A stretch of DNA of 36,304 nt from JADGGV01 sp035715725 (GTDB taxonomy: Bacteria > Gemmatimonadota > Gemmatimonadetes > Longimicrobiales > RSA9). The notes beneath the pieces are model-generated. The model did no database searches. It was not told the origin of the DNA and saw only the letters and a program-made list of their open reading frames with translations. Positions 1 through 8,798 of this stretch are shown in pieces (within the stretch, counting starts at the first letter, position 1; every line of letters starts with the position of its first letter). Where the stretch lies: assembly GCA_035715725.1 (NCBI GenBank), contig DASTKT010000133.1, positions 1 through 36,304 on the forward strand, read 5' to 3'. Both the position numbers and the translations under genes were made by a program.

Positions 1-367
1 CCAGCGTCGCCACCGCCAGCAGCGCGTACGCCGGCCGCGTCCGCAGCCGCCGCAGCGCATAGCGCGCGTCCATGATCCAGCTCTCCAGCCCCGGCCCGCC
101 CGGACGCATGCGGCTCGACGCCGGCTCGAACCCCGTCCGCCCCCGCCACCAGCTCCGCCGCACCAGCGCCGGCACCGACCCCGCTACCTGCATCCACAGC
201 CACGCCCGCGCCGCCGCCACACCGTGCCGCTCCACCCGCTCCGCGTGCTCCGCCGCCAGGTCCGAGAGCACCTCCTCCCGCTCCGCGTGCGGCAGCAGCC
301 GCCTCAGCAGCGCCAGCGGCAGCCGCGGCAGCCCCGCCGCCGGTCCGCTCCTCCGTGACTCGTCCAT
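1..367 (-). CDS. ADOP-family ABC permease, N-terminal fragment (runs off left edge)
   Basis: An open frame reads from an ATG at 367 to the window edge without a stop (about 122 residues). It begins MDESRRSGP and contains LLRRLLPHAEREEVLSDLAAEH, a prefix region followed by WIMDARYALRRLRTRPAYALLAVATL. The last part is the conserved juxtamembrane segment that opens the first FtsX/MacB-type permease unit of the duplicated permeases common in Acidobacteria and Gemmatimonadota. Such proteins are inner-membrane parts of ABC efflux systems; the substrate is unknown. A GGAG-rich stretch lies just upstream of the start, and a palindrome overlapping a promoter-like -10 lies at 409-421. The permease domains themselves are outside the window, so the call rests on the N-terminal pattern only. 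Confidence 0.7.
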   Translation of the reverse strand, partial: MDESRRSGPAAGLPRLPLALLRRLLPHAEREEVLSDLAAEHAERVERHGVAAARAWLWMQVAGSVPALVRRSWWRGRTGFEPASSRMRPGGPGLESWIMDARYALRRLRTRPAYALLAVATL

Positions 368-406
368 CGCCTCGCTCCGTCCCGGGTTCCGCGCGGTCGT
401 ATCTCG

Positions 407-435
407 ATTCTACATTGTAGAGAGTGGCCCCACAA
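407..435 (-). promoter_or_regulatory. Putative promoter with palindromic operator upstream of the ADOP permease
   Basis: On the minus strand TTGTGG (435-430) and TAGAAT (412-407) are separated by 17 bases, a plausible sigma-70 pair. A perfect inverted repeat, TCTACA-T-TGTAGA (409-421), overlaps the -10 element, the classic place for a repressor. Palindromes with TACA/TGTA half-sites are typical of BlaI/CopY- and PadR-type repressors, and PadR-type regulators often accompany ADOP permeases, but no regulator gene is present here. Confidence 0.45.
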
Positions 436-517
436 GAATCGGCCATCACCGCGCGACCACCATTCGACCCACGGCGACGACGCGGCGTTGCACGCGCCCG
501 GCCGCCGGCCGCCGGTC

Positions 518-970
518 TCAGAAGATCGGGTGCGTCTCCGGCTCGCTGCCGAACGCGCTCAGCATGGCGGGGACGATGTCGGCGCGAATGGCACCGGCGT
601 GGGCGAGCAGACCGAGGAAGTCCCAGAGGCTCCAGCGCTCGGTGATCCGCCCGTCGCAGAACCGGAGGAACCCGCCGCCGTGCATGACGTGGGGCGTCTC
701 CATCCCGGGGATGGGGATGACGGCGCGGCCGCGGAAGGCCACCTCGTCGCCGTGCTCGATGGTGCGGTCGATCGTGACGTGGAGGTTGGGGAAGGAGCGC
801 CGGAAGGCGCGGTAGAACTGTCGGTACTCCTCGCGCCCGCGCAGGTTTCGGCCGCCGAGATTGTAGGCGACGTGATCCGGGGCGAGGAGCTGGTCGATGA
901 CCTCCTCGCGGCCGTGGTTCCACAGCTCGTCGAAGCAGCGGTACGTCGCCTGGACGTTGGCGCTGTCCAT
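518..970 (-). CDS. SnoaL-like polyketide cyclase/ester cyclase family protein
   Basis: A 150-residue protein starting MDSANVQATY. The start at 970 is chosen because the in-frame extension to 1066 is proline/arginine-rich and unlike the family. The pattern (an N-terminal helix with FDELWNHGREEVIDQLLAPDHVAYN, then LRGREEYRQFYRAFRRSFPNLHVTID, then GDEVAFRGRA and ITERWSLWD) is that of the SnoaL-like branch of the NTF2 fold, a cone-shaped barrel that binds small hydrophobic ligands. Family members range from polyketide cyclases to proteins of unknown activity, so no substrate can be named. No signal peptide is seen, so it is probably cytoplasmic. It lies 150 bases upstream of the ADOP permease on the same strand, but the operator between them suggests separate control. 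Confidence 0.75.
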   Translation of the reverse strand: MDSANVQATYRCFDELWNHGREEVIDQLLAPDHVAYNLGGRNLRGREEYRQFYRAFRRSFPNLHVTIDRTIEHGDEVAFRGRAVIPIPGMETPHVMHGGGFLRFCDGRITERWSLWDFLGLLAHAGAIRADIVPAMLSAFGSEPETHPIF

Positions 971-1191
971 GGGGGCCTCGGGTGGACGGAGGCGCGGGGC
1001 CGGCCGCACCCGCGAGCCTGTACCGGGAAGACCTGAATAATGTCGCGGCGCTGGCGCCGATGCCACGGTCGTGATCCGGGCCGCCGTCGGAGCGCGCCGC
1101 GCGGCCGATCGGAGGCTTGCCGCGCGGAGCCGGCCGGTTGCATCGTCCCGCGTTCCGCGTCCTCCCCCGACCCGATCCGAACGGAGGCCCG

Positions 1192-2928
1192 ATGTCGTCG
1201 TGCCGGTCCCGCCGCATCGTCGTACTCCTCGTCGGCTTGCTTGCCCCGGGAGCGGCGCGTGCCCAGCGGCCGGCGCCGCTCGCGCCGGGGGCGCCGGTCA
1301 GCGAGCGGATCGCGCCCGGCCAGCTCCGGACGTTCCCGGTCGATCTCGCGGCCGGCCGGTTCGTCTATGGCGTGGCCGACCAGAGGGACGTCGACCTGGT
1401 GGTCACGGTGAAGGACCCGGCCGGGCGCGAGGTGGGCACGTTCGACGGTCCCGCGCGCGGTCCGGAGCGCTTCACGTTCTCGAGCGACGTCGCCGGGCGG
1501 TACACGATCGAGCTGCGCCCGTTCGGGGACAGTGCCGGTGCGTACACGGTGGCGCTGGAGCGGGTCGAGCCGGTCGCGACGACGCCGGAGGGGCGCGTCG
1601 ACCAGATCCTCGCGCCGTACACGGGGGAGCGCACGCCGGGCGCGGCGGTGGCCGTCTTCCGGGACGGGCGCATCGTCTTCGAGAAGGGGTACGGCATGGC
1701 GGACCTGGAGGCGGGCGCGCCGGTCACGCCGCGGACGGTGTTCCACGTCGCCTCGGTGTCGAAGCAGTTCACGGCGTACGCCATCGCCCTTCTGGCCGGG
1801 GAAGGGAAGCTCTCGCTGGACGACGATGTGCGGAAGCACCTCCCGGAGGTCCCGGACTTCGGCCGGACGATCACGCTCCGCCACCTGCTGCACCACACGA
1901 GCGGGCTGCGGGACCAGTGGGCGCTCTGGGCCATGGCCGGCGGGCGCATGGACGACGTCATCACCGAGGACGATCTCCTCTGGCTGATCACGCACCAGCG
2001 GGAGCTCAACTTCACGCCCGGCGCCGAGTACCTCTACTCGAACAGCGGCTTCACGCTGCTGGCGAAGGTCGTCGAGCGGGTGAGCGGGAAGCCGTTCCCG
2101 GCGTTCGCGCGGGAGCGCCTGTTCGAGCCGCTGGGGATGGCGAGCACGCAGGTGTACGACGACCACCAGCGCCTGGTCCCCGGCCGCGCCTACTCCTACG
2201 AGCCCGACGGCCGGGGCGGCTGGGAGAAGTCGGTGCTCAGCTACGCGAACTACGGCGCGACGAGCCTGTTCACGACCGTCGAGGACCTCGCGCGCTGGCT
2301 CGAGAACTACGACCAGCCGAAGGTCGGCACCGGCGCCACCGTCCGCCTCATGGAGGAGCGCGGCGTCCTGAACAAGGGCGATACGATCCCCTACGCCCTC
2401 GGCATCGTCGTGGACACGTTCCGCGGCCTCCGGCGCCTCGAGCACGGCGGCGCCGACGCCGGCTATCGAAGCGACGTCGCGTTCTTCCCGGAGCTGCACG
2501 CGGGCGTCGTCGTGCTCGCCAATGCCGCGGACTTCGACGCCGGCGGGACCGCCCGGCGCGTGGCCGAGGCGTTCTGGGGCGACCGCATGGGCCCGCCGCC
2601 GCCGCGCCGCCCGCAGCCGTCCCGGAAGCCCGCCGCGCGGGCGGCGAAGGCCGCTCCCCCGGACCCGGCCGCGCTCGTCGGCCGCTACTACAGCCCCGAG
2701 CTCGAGGCGTTCTACACGATCTCGCTGGAGGGCGGCAAGCTGGTGGCCCGGAGCCGCCGCTCCGGCGCGATCGCGCTCGAGCCGGCCGGCCCCGACGAGC
2801 TCGACGGCAGCGCCTGGTACTTCCAGAAGGTGCGCGTCCAGCGCGACGCCGCCGGGAAGGTCACCGGGATCCGCGTCAGCAACGGGAGGGTGAGGAACCT
2901 GCTCTTCGAGAAGCAGGCGGGGGGGTGA
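1192..2928 (+). CDS. Exported serine hydrolase, beta-lactamase/class C penicillin-binding family
   Basis: A 578-residue protein. The ATG at 1192 follows a GGAGG at 1183-1187 and gives a clean signal peptide (MSSCRSRRIVVLLVGLLAPGA...RAQ), so the longer frame from 1117 is rejected. Residues about 30-130 form a beta-rich pre-peptidase-like domain (SERIAPGQLRTFPVDL...GRYTIELRPFG). The catalytic domain carries SVSK with Ser188 and Lys191, YSN at 282-284 and HGG at 418-420, the three beta-lactamase/DD-peptidase motifs. The C-terminal 90 residues (VGRYYSPELEAFYTISLEGGKL) look like the DUF3471-type lid domain seen after such hydrolases. Likely a periplasmic esterase or D-amino-acid peptidase; a true antibiotic-hydrolysing role is not implied. 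A proline-rich linker joins the last two domains. Confidence 0.88.
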   Translation: MSSCRSRRIVVLLVGLLAPGAARAQRPAPLAPGAPVSERIAPGQLRTFPVDLAAGRFVYGVADQRDVDLVVTVKDPAGREVGTFDGPARGPERFTFSSDVAGRYTIELRPFGDSAGAYTVALERVEPVATTPEGRVDQILAPYTGERTPGAAVAVFRDGRIVFEKGYGMADLEAGAPVTPRTVFHVASVSKQFTAYAIALLAGEGKLSLDDDVRKHLPEVPDFGRTITLRHLLHHTSGLRDQWALWAMAGGRMDDVITEDDLLWLITHQRELNFTPGAEYLYSNSGFTLLAKVVERVSGKPFPAFARERLFEPLGMASTQVYDDHQRLVPGRAYSYEPDGRGGWEKSVLSYANYGATSLFTTVEDLARWLENYDQPKVGTGATVRLMEERGVLNKGDTIPYALGIVVDTFRGLRRLEHGGADAGYRSDVAFFPELHAGVVVLANAADFDAGGTARRVAEAFWGDRMGPPPPRRPQPSRKPAARAAKAAPPDPAALVGRYYSPELEAFYTISLEGGKLVARSRRSGAIALEPAGPDELDGSAWYFQKVRVQRDAAGKVTGIRVSNGRVRNLLFEKQAGG

Positions 2929-3086
2929 GGGCGATATTCGCGGGCTTCACGGGCGTTTGGCTGGCCTCGCGGGCGGCCTCCGGGTCCGTTCCTGTCACGC
3001 GAAGAGCGCGGAGTCGAACGGCGCGACGAGAAGCTCGTGCTGCGGTGGGTTCGCGGGCGTTCGTTTCGTCCGTGAACGGAAAAGTG

Positions 3087-3284
3087 TCACACGGAGCCAC
3101 GGAGCACACGGAGGGGGAGTTCGCGGGCGGTGGCCGGCGCCCGGGGGACGCACGTTCCTTTTTGGAGTCGTTCCGGGCGCCCGAGGGGGCGCGGGGTGAC
3201 ACCATGAAAAGGGGTGGGCGTTCCCCGGGTGGTCTCGGGCGCCCGGTCCCGCGGCGCCTCCGTGGACTCCGTGGCTCCGTGTGA
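3087..3284. repeat. Nested inverted repeat with CACGGAG-type arms
   Basis: Arms of 28 bases at 3087-3114 and 3257-3284 are inverted copies with 26 of 28 positions matching; each contains GGAGCCACGGAG or its complement. Inside lies a second exact 13-base inverted pair, CCGGGCGCCCGAG at 3173-3185 and its complement at 3234-3246, each copy itself centred on the palindrome GGGCGCCC. The 449-base gap between the hydrolase and the next gene holds no convincing gene. The structure resembles a non-autonomous palindromic element or a large transcript hairpin; no transposase is present. Confidence 0.7.
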
Positions 3285-3377
3285 GACCAGATGGACCTTC
3301 GGCCGCCCGCGAACGCGGCGCCGCCCGGTCCGGCGTCTAGCCGTCCACGGCCGCGTCTTCGCGCGACGCGAGAAGCC

Positions 3378-4025
3378 CTACTTCCCCGCCTTGTGGTTCG
3401 CGCACGTGGCCCGCGCGTTGAACGGCGCGAAGTCGCCCGCGGGGTTCGGCCGGTAGGACCACAGGTGCAGCTCGTAGTGCGGCTCGAAGCCGTGCGCCTC
3501 GTCGACCGGGGTGAGCGGGTTGTCCACCATGTGGTAGTACTGGTTGCCCATGAACTCCGGCGGCGCCGTGTGCCCCGCGTCCTTCCACGCCTTCTCCCAG
3601 ACCAGGTTCTCGACCGCCACCAGCTGCATCGAACCGTCCGCTTCCGGCTCGTAGACGAGCACGCCCGGCGTGAGGAAATCGGTGTGCGTCCCCTTCCCGG
3701 ACACGCGCCCCCCCGGCGGGTTGAGCCCGAGCAGGTCCGGGCGGACGTAGTGCACGCCCATCGCGCCGAGCTGCCGGGGCTGCCCCTCTGTCGCGGCCGT
3801 CACGCACATGTTCATGGGATCGCGCATGTAGCCTTCCTTCAGCGCGACCTTCACGTCGCGGTACTTGTCCGTCGCCGCGCGGATCGCGGCCAGCGTCGGC
3901 GCCTTGGGCGCGGGCGCGGCCTTCTGCTGCGCGGCCGCCGGCGCCTTCTGCTGCGCGGCGGCGGCCGCGGGGACGAGGAGCAGGCTGAGGGCGAGGGGCG
4001 TGAGGATCCGGCGCGGGGACGTCAT
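3378..4025 (-). CDS. Exported protein of unknown function
   Basis: A 215-residue protein. The ATG at 4025 is preceded by AGGAGG with good spacing and starts a signal peptide (MTSPRRILTPLALSLLLVPAAAAAQQ), so the in-frame extension to 4142 is rejected. An alanine/glutamine/lysine-rich stretch with a near-duplicate KAPAAAQQKAAPAPKAP follows the cleavage site. The globular part has GYMRDPMNMCVTA, GAMGVHYVRPDLLGLNPP, EFMGNQYYHMVDNP and a C-terminal ELHLWSYRPNPAGDFAPFNARATC. I recall the same HLW...NPAG-F-FNP..C ending in unnamed secreted proteins of soil bacteria, but know no function. The two cysteines (in NMCVTA and near the end) could form a disulfide. It lies downstream of the amidohydrolase on the same strand, 211 bases away. 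Confidence 0.75.
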   Translation of the reverse strand: MTSPRRILTPLALSLLLVPAAAAAQQKAPAAAQQKAAPAPKAPTLAAIRAATDKYRDVKVALKEGYMRDPMNMCVTAATEGQPRQLGAMGVHYVRPDLLGLNPPGGRVSGKGTHTDFLTPGVLVYEPEADGSMQLVAVENLVWEKAWKDAGHTAPPEFMGNQYYHMVDNPLTPVDEAHGFEPHYELHLWSYRPNPAGDFAPFNARATCANHKAGK

Positions 4026-4236
4026 CGGCGGCCTCCTGGGAACGGGATCGGCGGACCCGGGCGCGGGATGCGCCCGGGGCGGCGACGGCACTGCGACGAC
4101 TTGTGGCGATGGATGCTGGCCCGTGGGGATGGCTTCAGCCAATTACCTGCGGATCGCCGCCGCTGTCAAGGATTTCCTACGCCGCCGCCGCGCCCCCGGA
4201 TTGCCCGCTGCCGGATCCGCGCGGCCCGCCGCCGCG

Positions 4237-6000
4237 CTACGTCCGCGGCCTCCCCGCCGTCCTGCGCACCACGCGCCCCGGCCGCCCGCCCACGAACCGC
4301 CCGGCGTCGACCTCCACCTTGCCGTTCACGACGACGTAGTCGATCCCGCGCGGGTACTGGTGCGGGTTCTCGTACGTCGCCATGTCCAGCACCGTCCGCG
4401 GATCGAAGACGACGAGGTCCGCGTTCAGCCCGGCCGCGACGCGGCCGCGGTCCGTGAGCCCGAGCCGTGCCGCCGGCATCGACGTCATCTTCTTGACCGC
4501 CTCCTCCAGCGAGAGCACGTGGTACTCGCGGACGTAGCGCCCGAGCACGCGGGGAAACGTCCCGTACCACCGCGGGTGCGGCTGCCCCTCGCCCGGGCGC
4601 GTGAGCCGGCCGTCCGAGGCGATCATCGTCAGCGAGTCCGTCATGATCCGGCGCACGTCGGCCTCGTCCAGCACGTGGTAGATCGCGGAGGCGCCGCCCC
4701 GCGTCATCGCCTCGATCACCAGCTCCGCGCCGGTCTCCGGCGTCGGCGCGAGCCCGCGCCGCTTCGCCCAGTCCGCCAGCGTCTTCCCCTCCAGCGAGGT
4801 GTCCCATGCCACACGGGAGAGCTGGACGCGCGAGATGTCGCCGCCGCCCCGGTCGTTCAGGATGTTGGCGACGATCCCCTTCACGATGCTGTCGCGCAGC
4901 ACGCGGTCGCCGACGCGGCGGGCGAACGCCGTGTCGCCGCCGGCGGACGCCCACGCCGGCGCGAGCACGCCGATCCCGGTATACGTCGCGTCGTACGGGT
5001 ACTGGTCGAGCCTGACGTCGATGCCGCGGGCGCGCGCCGAGTCCACCATCGCCAGCGTGCGCACGGACGCGCCCCACATCGGCTTGCCGACCACCTTGTG
5101 GTGCGTGAGCACGACCGGGATGTGCGCCTGCCGCCCGATCTCGATCGCCTCCGCCACGCCCTCGATCAGCCCGAGCCCCTCCTCCCGCAGGTGCGACGTG
5201 TAGATCCCGCCCGAATCCGCCGCCGCCTTCGCCAGCGCGATCACCTCCGGCGTGTGCGAGAACGCGCCCGGCAGGTACTTCAGCCCGGTGGACAGCCCGA
5301 ATGCGCCCTCGTGCATCGCCTGCGCGACCATCCCCGTCATCCGCTCCAGCTCCGCCGGCGTGGGGTCCCGGTCCGCCATCCCCATCACCGCCTCGCGGAT
5401 CGTGTTGTGCCCCGCCAGGAACGCGACGTCCATCCCCACGCCCACCTTCGCCACCGAATCGAGGTAGGCCCCGAACGGCCACGGCCCGCCGCCGTCCGGC
5501 CCGCCCAGCGCCGTCGTCACGCCCTGCCGTACGTGGCTCTCCGCGTCCGGCAGCCGCAGCAGCGGGTCCAGGTGGGCGTGCATGTCGATGAACCCCGGCG
5601 CCACGACCTTCCCCGCCGCATCCACGACGCGCGCCGCCCGCGACGACGGCAGCGCCGTCCGCGACACCGCCACGATGCGGTCCCCGCTCACCGCCACGTC
5701 CGCGCGGAACCCCGGCTTCCCCGTCCCGTCGACGACGGTGCCGCCCTTGATCAGGAGGTCGTATGCCGGCCGCGCCGGCCCGCGCTCCTGCGCGCGCAGC
5801 GCGCTCGCGCCGCCGACCACGAGGAGCGGGAGGAGCGCGAGGCCCGCGGCGCCGCCGCGGAGCGCCCGCGCGAGGACGGCCGGGATGATGGGCCCTGCCG
5901 TCATGGCTCGGTCGGCGTGATCGACGCGGTCGGCGGGCATGGCGGGGTCGGCGGGCATGGCGGGGTCGGCAATGCACACACGGATACGGCTCTGGCTCAC
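4237..6000 (-). CDS. N-acyl-D-amino-acid deacylase-type amidohydrolase, exported
   Basis: An amidohydrolase-superfamily enzyme likely to remove the acyl group from N-acyl-D-amino acids in the periplasm. The frame shows LLIKGGTVVDGTG, then APGFIDMHAHLD with metal-binding His141 and His143 counted from 6000, FGLSTGLKYLPG, YTSHLREEG, VVLTHHK, IASDG and a C-terminal GLNADLVVFDP, all hallmarks of the D-aminoacylase branch. The GTG at 6000 is chosen because AGGAGG sits 6 bases upstream (587 residues). An ATG at 5904 would give a tighter signal peptide (MTAGPIIPAVLARALRG...ALRAQ, 555 residues) but lacks a ribosome site. The 32 extra residues include an 18-base exact tandem duplication at 5931-5966 (MPADPA repeated). 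The function is firm at family level; the start is uncertain. Confidence 0.88.
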   Translation of the reverse strand: MSQSRIRVCIADPAMPADPAMPADRVDHADRAMTAGPIIPAVLARALRGGAAGLALLPLLVVGGASALRAQERGPARPAYDLLIKGGTVVDGTGKPGFRADVAVSGDRIVAVSRTALPSSRAARVVDAAGKVVAPGFIDMHAHLDPLLRLPDAESHVRQGVTTALGGPDGGGPWPFGAYLDSVAKVGVGMDVAFLAGHNTIREAVMGMADRDPTPAELERMTGMVAQAMHEGAFGLSTGLKYLPGAFSHTPEVIALAKAAADSGGIYTSHLREEGLGLIEGVAEAIEIGRQAHIPVVLTHHKVVGKPMWGASVRTLAMVDSARARGIDVRLDQYPYDATYTGIGVLAPAWASAGGDTAFARRVGDRVLRDSIVKGIVANILNDRGGGDISRVQLSRVAWDTSLEGKTLADWAKRRGLAPTPETGAELVIEAMTRGGASAIYHVLDEADVRRIMTDSLTMIASDGRLTRPGEGQPHPRWYGTFPRVLGRYVREYHVLSLEEAVKKMTSMPAARLGLTDRGRVAAGLNADLVVFDPRTVLDMATYENPHQYPRGIDYVVVNGKVEVDAGRFVGGRPGRVVRRTAGRPRT

Positions 6001-6163
6001 GGACGGCCTCCTGGGTTCTCGCCCGGTGATCGGATCGGGTACGGGCAGGGGTACGGGTACGAATGTCGGAGCACGGGAAGCGGCGGCGCGGCCGGGCCGT
6101 GTGAAGGCGCCGGGCGGGACGCCCCGCAGCAGCGCGTGAGGACGCCGCACCGCCCGCCCCGCA

Positions 6164-6355
6164 CCTCGCGGCGCGGAGCGCCGCGGCAGCGCCAGCGTGC
6201 GCGGCCCGACGGGCCACGACAGCGAAGCGTACGCGCGCCGCAGGCGCGCGACAGTGCAACGTGCGCGGCCGAAGGCCGCGACAGCGCAGCGTGCGTGGCG
6301 CGCAGCGCCACGACAGCGAGCAGAGCGAGCGTCCGGCGGCGCCTCCGGCGCCGCC
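6164..6355. repeat. Array of six short hairpins with three-base loops and co-varying stems
   Basis: The 486-base gap between the divergent amidohydrolase and ftsH holds six inverted repeats at about 30-40-base spacing, each with a three-base loop: GCGGCGC-gga-GCGCCGC (6168-6184), GGCCC-gac-GGGCC (6203-6215), CGCGCGCC-gca-GGCGCGCG (6232-6250), CGCGGCC-gaa-GGCCGCG (6264-6280), CGTGGCGC-gca-GCGCCACG (6294-6312) and GGCGGCGCC-tcc-GGCGCCGCC (6335-6355). Four of the six are followed by a conserved GACAGCG-like tail and several begin with GTGCG. Stem sequence differs between units while pairing is kept. No protein fits the region. Confidence 0.8.
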
Positions 6356-6486
6356 TAATCATGCGTAGCCTTCGCGTCGATACTATCTTGCAACGTGCGG
6401 CCGCGCCACCGGCCGGCGGAACCGGGGGCGCCACCGCGCGTATCACCGGAGTCGATCCCGTGGCAGTCCTGCAGCCCTGCACGCTC

Positions 6487-8301
<1,815 letters not shown>

Positions 8302-8326
8302 CCGCGCGCCGTCGCGACCCGCCGAC

Positions 8327-8357
8327 ACGGGCGGCCCCGCGAGCCGGGGCCGCCCGT
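8327..8357 (+). terminator. Strong GC hairpin after ftsH
   Basis: A perfect 13-base inverted repeat (ACGGGCGGCCCCG at 8327-8339 and its complement at 8345-8357) with loop CGAGC begins 26 bases after the ftsH stop. No long T run follows, so it may terminate by another route or protect the 3' end. It separates ftsH from the ars promoter. Confidence 0.65.
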
Positions 8358-8366
8358 CTCTCGCCC

Positions 8367-8396
8367 TTGACATACCAACTTTCGTTGATGTATCAT
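8367..8396 (+). promoter_or_regulatory. arsR promoter with overlapping ArsR operator
   Basis: TTGACA (8367-8372) and TATCAT (8391-8396) are 18 bases apart. Between and over them lies an imperfect dyad, ATAC-CAAC-TTTC-GTTG-AT-GTAT (8372-8393), placed where an ArsR repressor would block polymerase. Transcription would start about 7 bases after the -10, at or next to the A of the arsR ATG (8403), implying a leaderless transcript. Confidence 0.7.
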
Positions 8397-8402
8397 GGGG
8401 CC

Positions 8403-8747
8403 ATGAAGACGACGGACACGAACATCGGCCCGATGGCGCGCTGGTTCCATGCGCTCTCCGACGAGACCCGGCTCCGGGTCGTCGAGCTGCTCTCGAGCGG
8501 GGAGAAGTGCGTCTGCGACCTCCAGGAGGCGGTCGGCGCGGCGCAGTCGCGGCTCTCCTTCCACCTGAGGGTGCTCCGGGAGGCCGGGCTCGTGAACGAC
8601 CGCAGGCAGGGCCGCTGGAACTACTACTCGCTCCGCGCGGACGTGCTGGCCGAGATGGCGGCGTACCTCCAGGAGCGGAAGCCGGACGAGAGCGCGTGGG
8701 CTGCGTGCGGCTGCGGCCAGGGCGCGCAGGGGGCGTGCTGCGACTGA
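8403..8747 (+). CDS. arsR: ArsR-family arsenite-responsive repressor
   Basis: A 114-residue winged-helix repressor that releases DNA when As(III) binds. MARWFHALSDETRLRVVELLSSGEKCVCDLQEAV contains the classic arsenic-binding CxC in the recognition region (Cys36, Cys38); QSRLSFHLRVLREAGLV is the recognition helix and GRWNYYSL the wing. The C-terminus adds CGC (102-104) and CC (112-113), which could supply additional thiols. The ATG at 8403 is preferred over the in-frame TTG at 8367, which is itself the promoter -35. It heads the operon arsR-arsM-arsN2-phosphatase-acr3. Function is secure from motif and neighbours. Confidence 0.95.
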   Translation: MKTTDTNIGPMARWFHALSDETRLRVVELLSSGEKCVCDLQEAVGAAQSRLSFHLRVLREAGLVNDRRQGRWNYYSLRADVLAEMAAYLQERKPDESAWAACGCGQGAQGACCD

Positions 8748-8751
8748 GCGA

Positions 8752-8787
8752 TTTTTTTTCACCTCATCCATCAACTTTTCTTGCTGG
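8752..8787 (+). promoter_or_regulatory. AT-rich arsR-arsM intergenic spacer: T8 tract and second operator-like motif
   Basis: The 51-base gap contains eight consecutive T residues (8752-8759) following a weak 5-base hairpin (8725-8742), then TCAACTTTTCTTGCTG (8771-8786). This matches the operator at the arsR promoter (CAACTTT..TTG) and sits just before the arsM ribosome site. It could be an internal ArsR site, an attenuator, or both; the hairpin is weak. Confidence 0.4.
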
Positions 8788-8798
8788 GAGCGGATACC

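Noticed and set aside
221..226. GAFTDA in the response regulator as a loss-of-function change
   Set aside because: The coordinates given here are residues of the protein encoded at 12236-13639. The D variant occurs in functional sigma-54 activators, and the rest of the loop and Walker motifs are intact.
6164..6355. CRISPR array
   Set aside because: Units are hairpins with variable stems and conserved tails, not identical repeats separated by unique spacers, and no cas gene is nearby.
6361..6486. Upstream in-frame start for ftsH at 6361
   Set aside because: It adds 42 residues without a hydrophobic or conserved pattern and has no ribosome site; the ATG at 6487 begins directly before the membrane segment. 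It is not fully excluded.
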